Shown here: positions 63,137-64,000 of the stretch, one piece after another
Position numbering within the stretch: position 1 is the stretch's first letter
Layout of the letters: each line of letters opens with the position of its first letter
Origin: Maricaulis sp965242785
Lineage (GTDB): Bacteria > Pseudomonadota > Alphaproteobacteria > Caulobacterales > Maricaulaceae
Direction: 5' to 3'
Length of the DNA stretch: 64,000 nt
Assembly: GCA_965242785.1 (NCBI GenBank)
Contig: CBDETA010000003.1
Location: 496,001 to 560,000 of the forward strand
The notes under the pieces: generated by a model
Databases searched by the model: none
Told to the model about the DNA's origin: nothing
Seen by the model: only the letters and a program-made list of their open reading frames with translations
Position numbers and translations under genes: made by a program

Positions 63137-64000
63137 ATGGATCGACGCACTTTCATCAGCGGCGGTGCCGTCGCTGCCGCCACGGTTGCGACCGCTTGCG
63201 GGGAAACCGGCCAGGACAGCGCCGGCCCGGCCGCCCCGGCGGTCAATCGCGGCGTCCGGCGCCTGCGCATGGTGACCACCTGGCCGGCGAATTTCCCCGG
63301 CCTGGGCACCGCAGCGAACAATACCGCCGATTACATCAACCGCATGTCCGGCGGATCGCTGGAAGTGCGGGTCTATGCCGCCGGCGAGATCGTCAGCGCG
63401 TTCGAGGCCTTTGACGCGGTCTCCGAAGGCACGGCGGACATGTATCATGGCGCCGAATACTACTGGCAGGGCAAATCGCCGGCCTTCAACTTCTTCACCG
63501 CCGTGCCCTTCGGCATGACGGCCTATGAGATCATGGGCTGGGTGGAATATGGCGGCGGCCAGGCCCTGTGGGACGAGCTGTCGGGCCAGTTCAACATCAA
63601 GCCCTTCCAGGCCGGCAATTCCGGCCACCAGATGGGCGGCTGGTTCAAGCGCGAGATCAATACGCTGGCCGACTTCCAGGGCCTGCGCATGCGGATCCCG
63701 GGCCTGGGTGGCAATGTGCTGCGCGAACTGGGCGGCGCGGCCGTCACCCTGTCGGGCGGCGAGATCTATCCGGCCCTGCAGAACGGCATGATCGACGCGA
63801 CCGAATGGGTCGGCCCGTGGAATGACCTCGCTTTCGGTTTCTACCGCGAAGCGCCCTTCTATTACGGCCCGGGCTTTCACGAGCCCGGCTCCTGTCTCGG
63901 CGTCGGCATCAATCGCGGTGTCTGGGATTCCCTGGCCGCCGACCACCAAGCGATCATCGCCTCGGCCTGCCGGACAGCGAACAATCTCTCCCTGGCAGAG
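63137..64000 (+). CDS. TRAP transporter solute-binding protein (DctP family), 5' part
   Basis: The gene runs off the window after 288 codons. The N-terminus has a twin-arginine motif (DRRTFISGG) followed by lipobox-like TAC (Cys21), suggesting a Tat-exported lipoprotein. The body starts RRLRMVTTWPANFPGLGTAANN, with the TRAP motifs RMSGGSLEVRVYAAGEIV, GTADMYHGAEYYW, LRMRIPGLGGNVLRELGGA and PALQNGMIDATEWVGPWND. The last two are typical of the branch binding 2-oxo acids or similar carboxylates. The membrane subunits would be expected downstream, out of view. GGGGGAGA lies upstream of the ATG. Confidence 0.94.
   Translation, partial: MDRRTFISGGAVAAATVATACGETGQDSAGPAAPAVNRGVRRLRMVTTWPANFPGLGTAANNTADYINRMSGGSLEVRVYAAGEIVSAFEAFDAVSEGTADMYHGAEYYWQGKSPAFNFFTAVPFGMTAYEIMGWVEYGGGQALWDELSGQFNIKPFQAGNSGHQMGGWFKREINTLADFQGLRMRIPGLGGNVLRELGGAAVTLSGGEIYPALQNGMIDATEWVGPWNDLAFGFYREAPFYYGPGFHEPGSCLGVGINRGVWDSLAADHQAIIASACRTANNLSLAE

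Noticed and set aside
1..64000. CRISPR arrays, prophage or insertion sequences
   Set aside because: No regularly spaced repeats, transposase, integrase or structural phage genes were seen.

Overview
The window is about 64 kb of GC-rich chromosome from an alphaproteobacterium. The evidence is the gene order dusB-ntrBC-ntrYX-trkAH-hfq-hflX, a MucR/Ros regulator, a type-2 CtaA, a Shemin-pathway 5-aminolevulinate synthase, an isolated motB, Bpt leucyltransferase and a K+-independent H+-pyrophosphatase. I infer a marine stalked/dimorphic lineage close to Maricaulis (Maricaulaceae/Hyphomonadaceae); species cannot be proven from the sequence alone. Nearly everything is core chromosome. I see no prophage, no insertion sequence and no CRISPR array. 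The accessory elements are two toxin-antitoxin modules and one mosaic of palindromic repeats.

Layout. 1-4 kb: a plus-strand operon, D-Ala-D-Ala carboxypeptidase (5' cut off)-tmk-holB-tatD-MBL hydrolase. 4-17.5 kb: mazG convergent with a long minus-strand cluster dusB-ntrB-ntrC-ntrY-ntrX-trkA-trkH-class IV aminotransferase-hfq-hflX, joining nitrogen two-component control, K+ uptake and RNA regulation. 17.6-20.7 kb: ispDF-cinA converge on RatA/COQ10-like and lipA. 20.7-21.6 kb: a gene-free island packed with perfect hairpins. 21.6-24.5 kb: methyltransferase/lysR divergent pair, then rplM-rpsI. 24.5-27 kb: PhoX-like and phytase-like exported proteins, a probable phosphate-scavenging pair. 27-33.8 kb: ctaA, a ferredoxin-reductase-type flavoprotein, tRNA-Pro(GGG), merR, ihfA, fabH, plsX, a cytochrome bc1 chaperone homologue and a BamE-like lipoprotein. 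33.9-36.8 kb: a Phd antitoxin with a putative PemK-like toxin, then hppA. 37-43.5 kb: minus-strand operon glyA-nrdR-ribD(reductase only)-ribE-ribB(X)-ribH-nusB-thiL, linking one-carbon, riboflavin and thiamine cofactor synthesis. 43.6-46.9 kb: mucR, hemA, DUF2200, MarR. 47-50.8 kb: valine-catabolism genes (acyl-CoA dehydrogenase, 3-hydroxyisobutyryl-CoA hydrolase, 3-hydroxyisobutyrate dehydrogenase) with a vapBC module spliced between them. 51-54.4 kb: hemB, a Cys/Met PLP enzyme and three small membrane proteins. 54.5-56.5 kb: TRIC-type channel, a membrane protein and a second beta-hydroxyacid dehydrogenase. 56.5-64 kb: penicillin-acylase-family hydrolase, flavin reductase, motB, SLC13/RCK transporter, bpt, and the start of a TRAP solute-binding protein.

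Points that stand out: an NtrC whose AAA+ domain is eroded (no GAFTGA, no Walker B) beside an NtrX also lacking GAFTGA; a riboflavin operon with a deaminase-less RibD and a RibB whose GTP-cyclohydrolase half has lost its zinc cysteines; a MucR whose zinc-finger ligands are mostly gone; a vapBC module embedded with 4-bp overlaps inside a valine operon; a TA pair whose toxin start sits in a hairpin; and the hairpin island at 20.8-21.6 kb.
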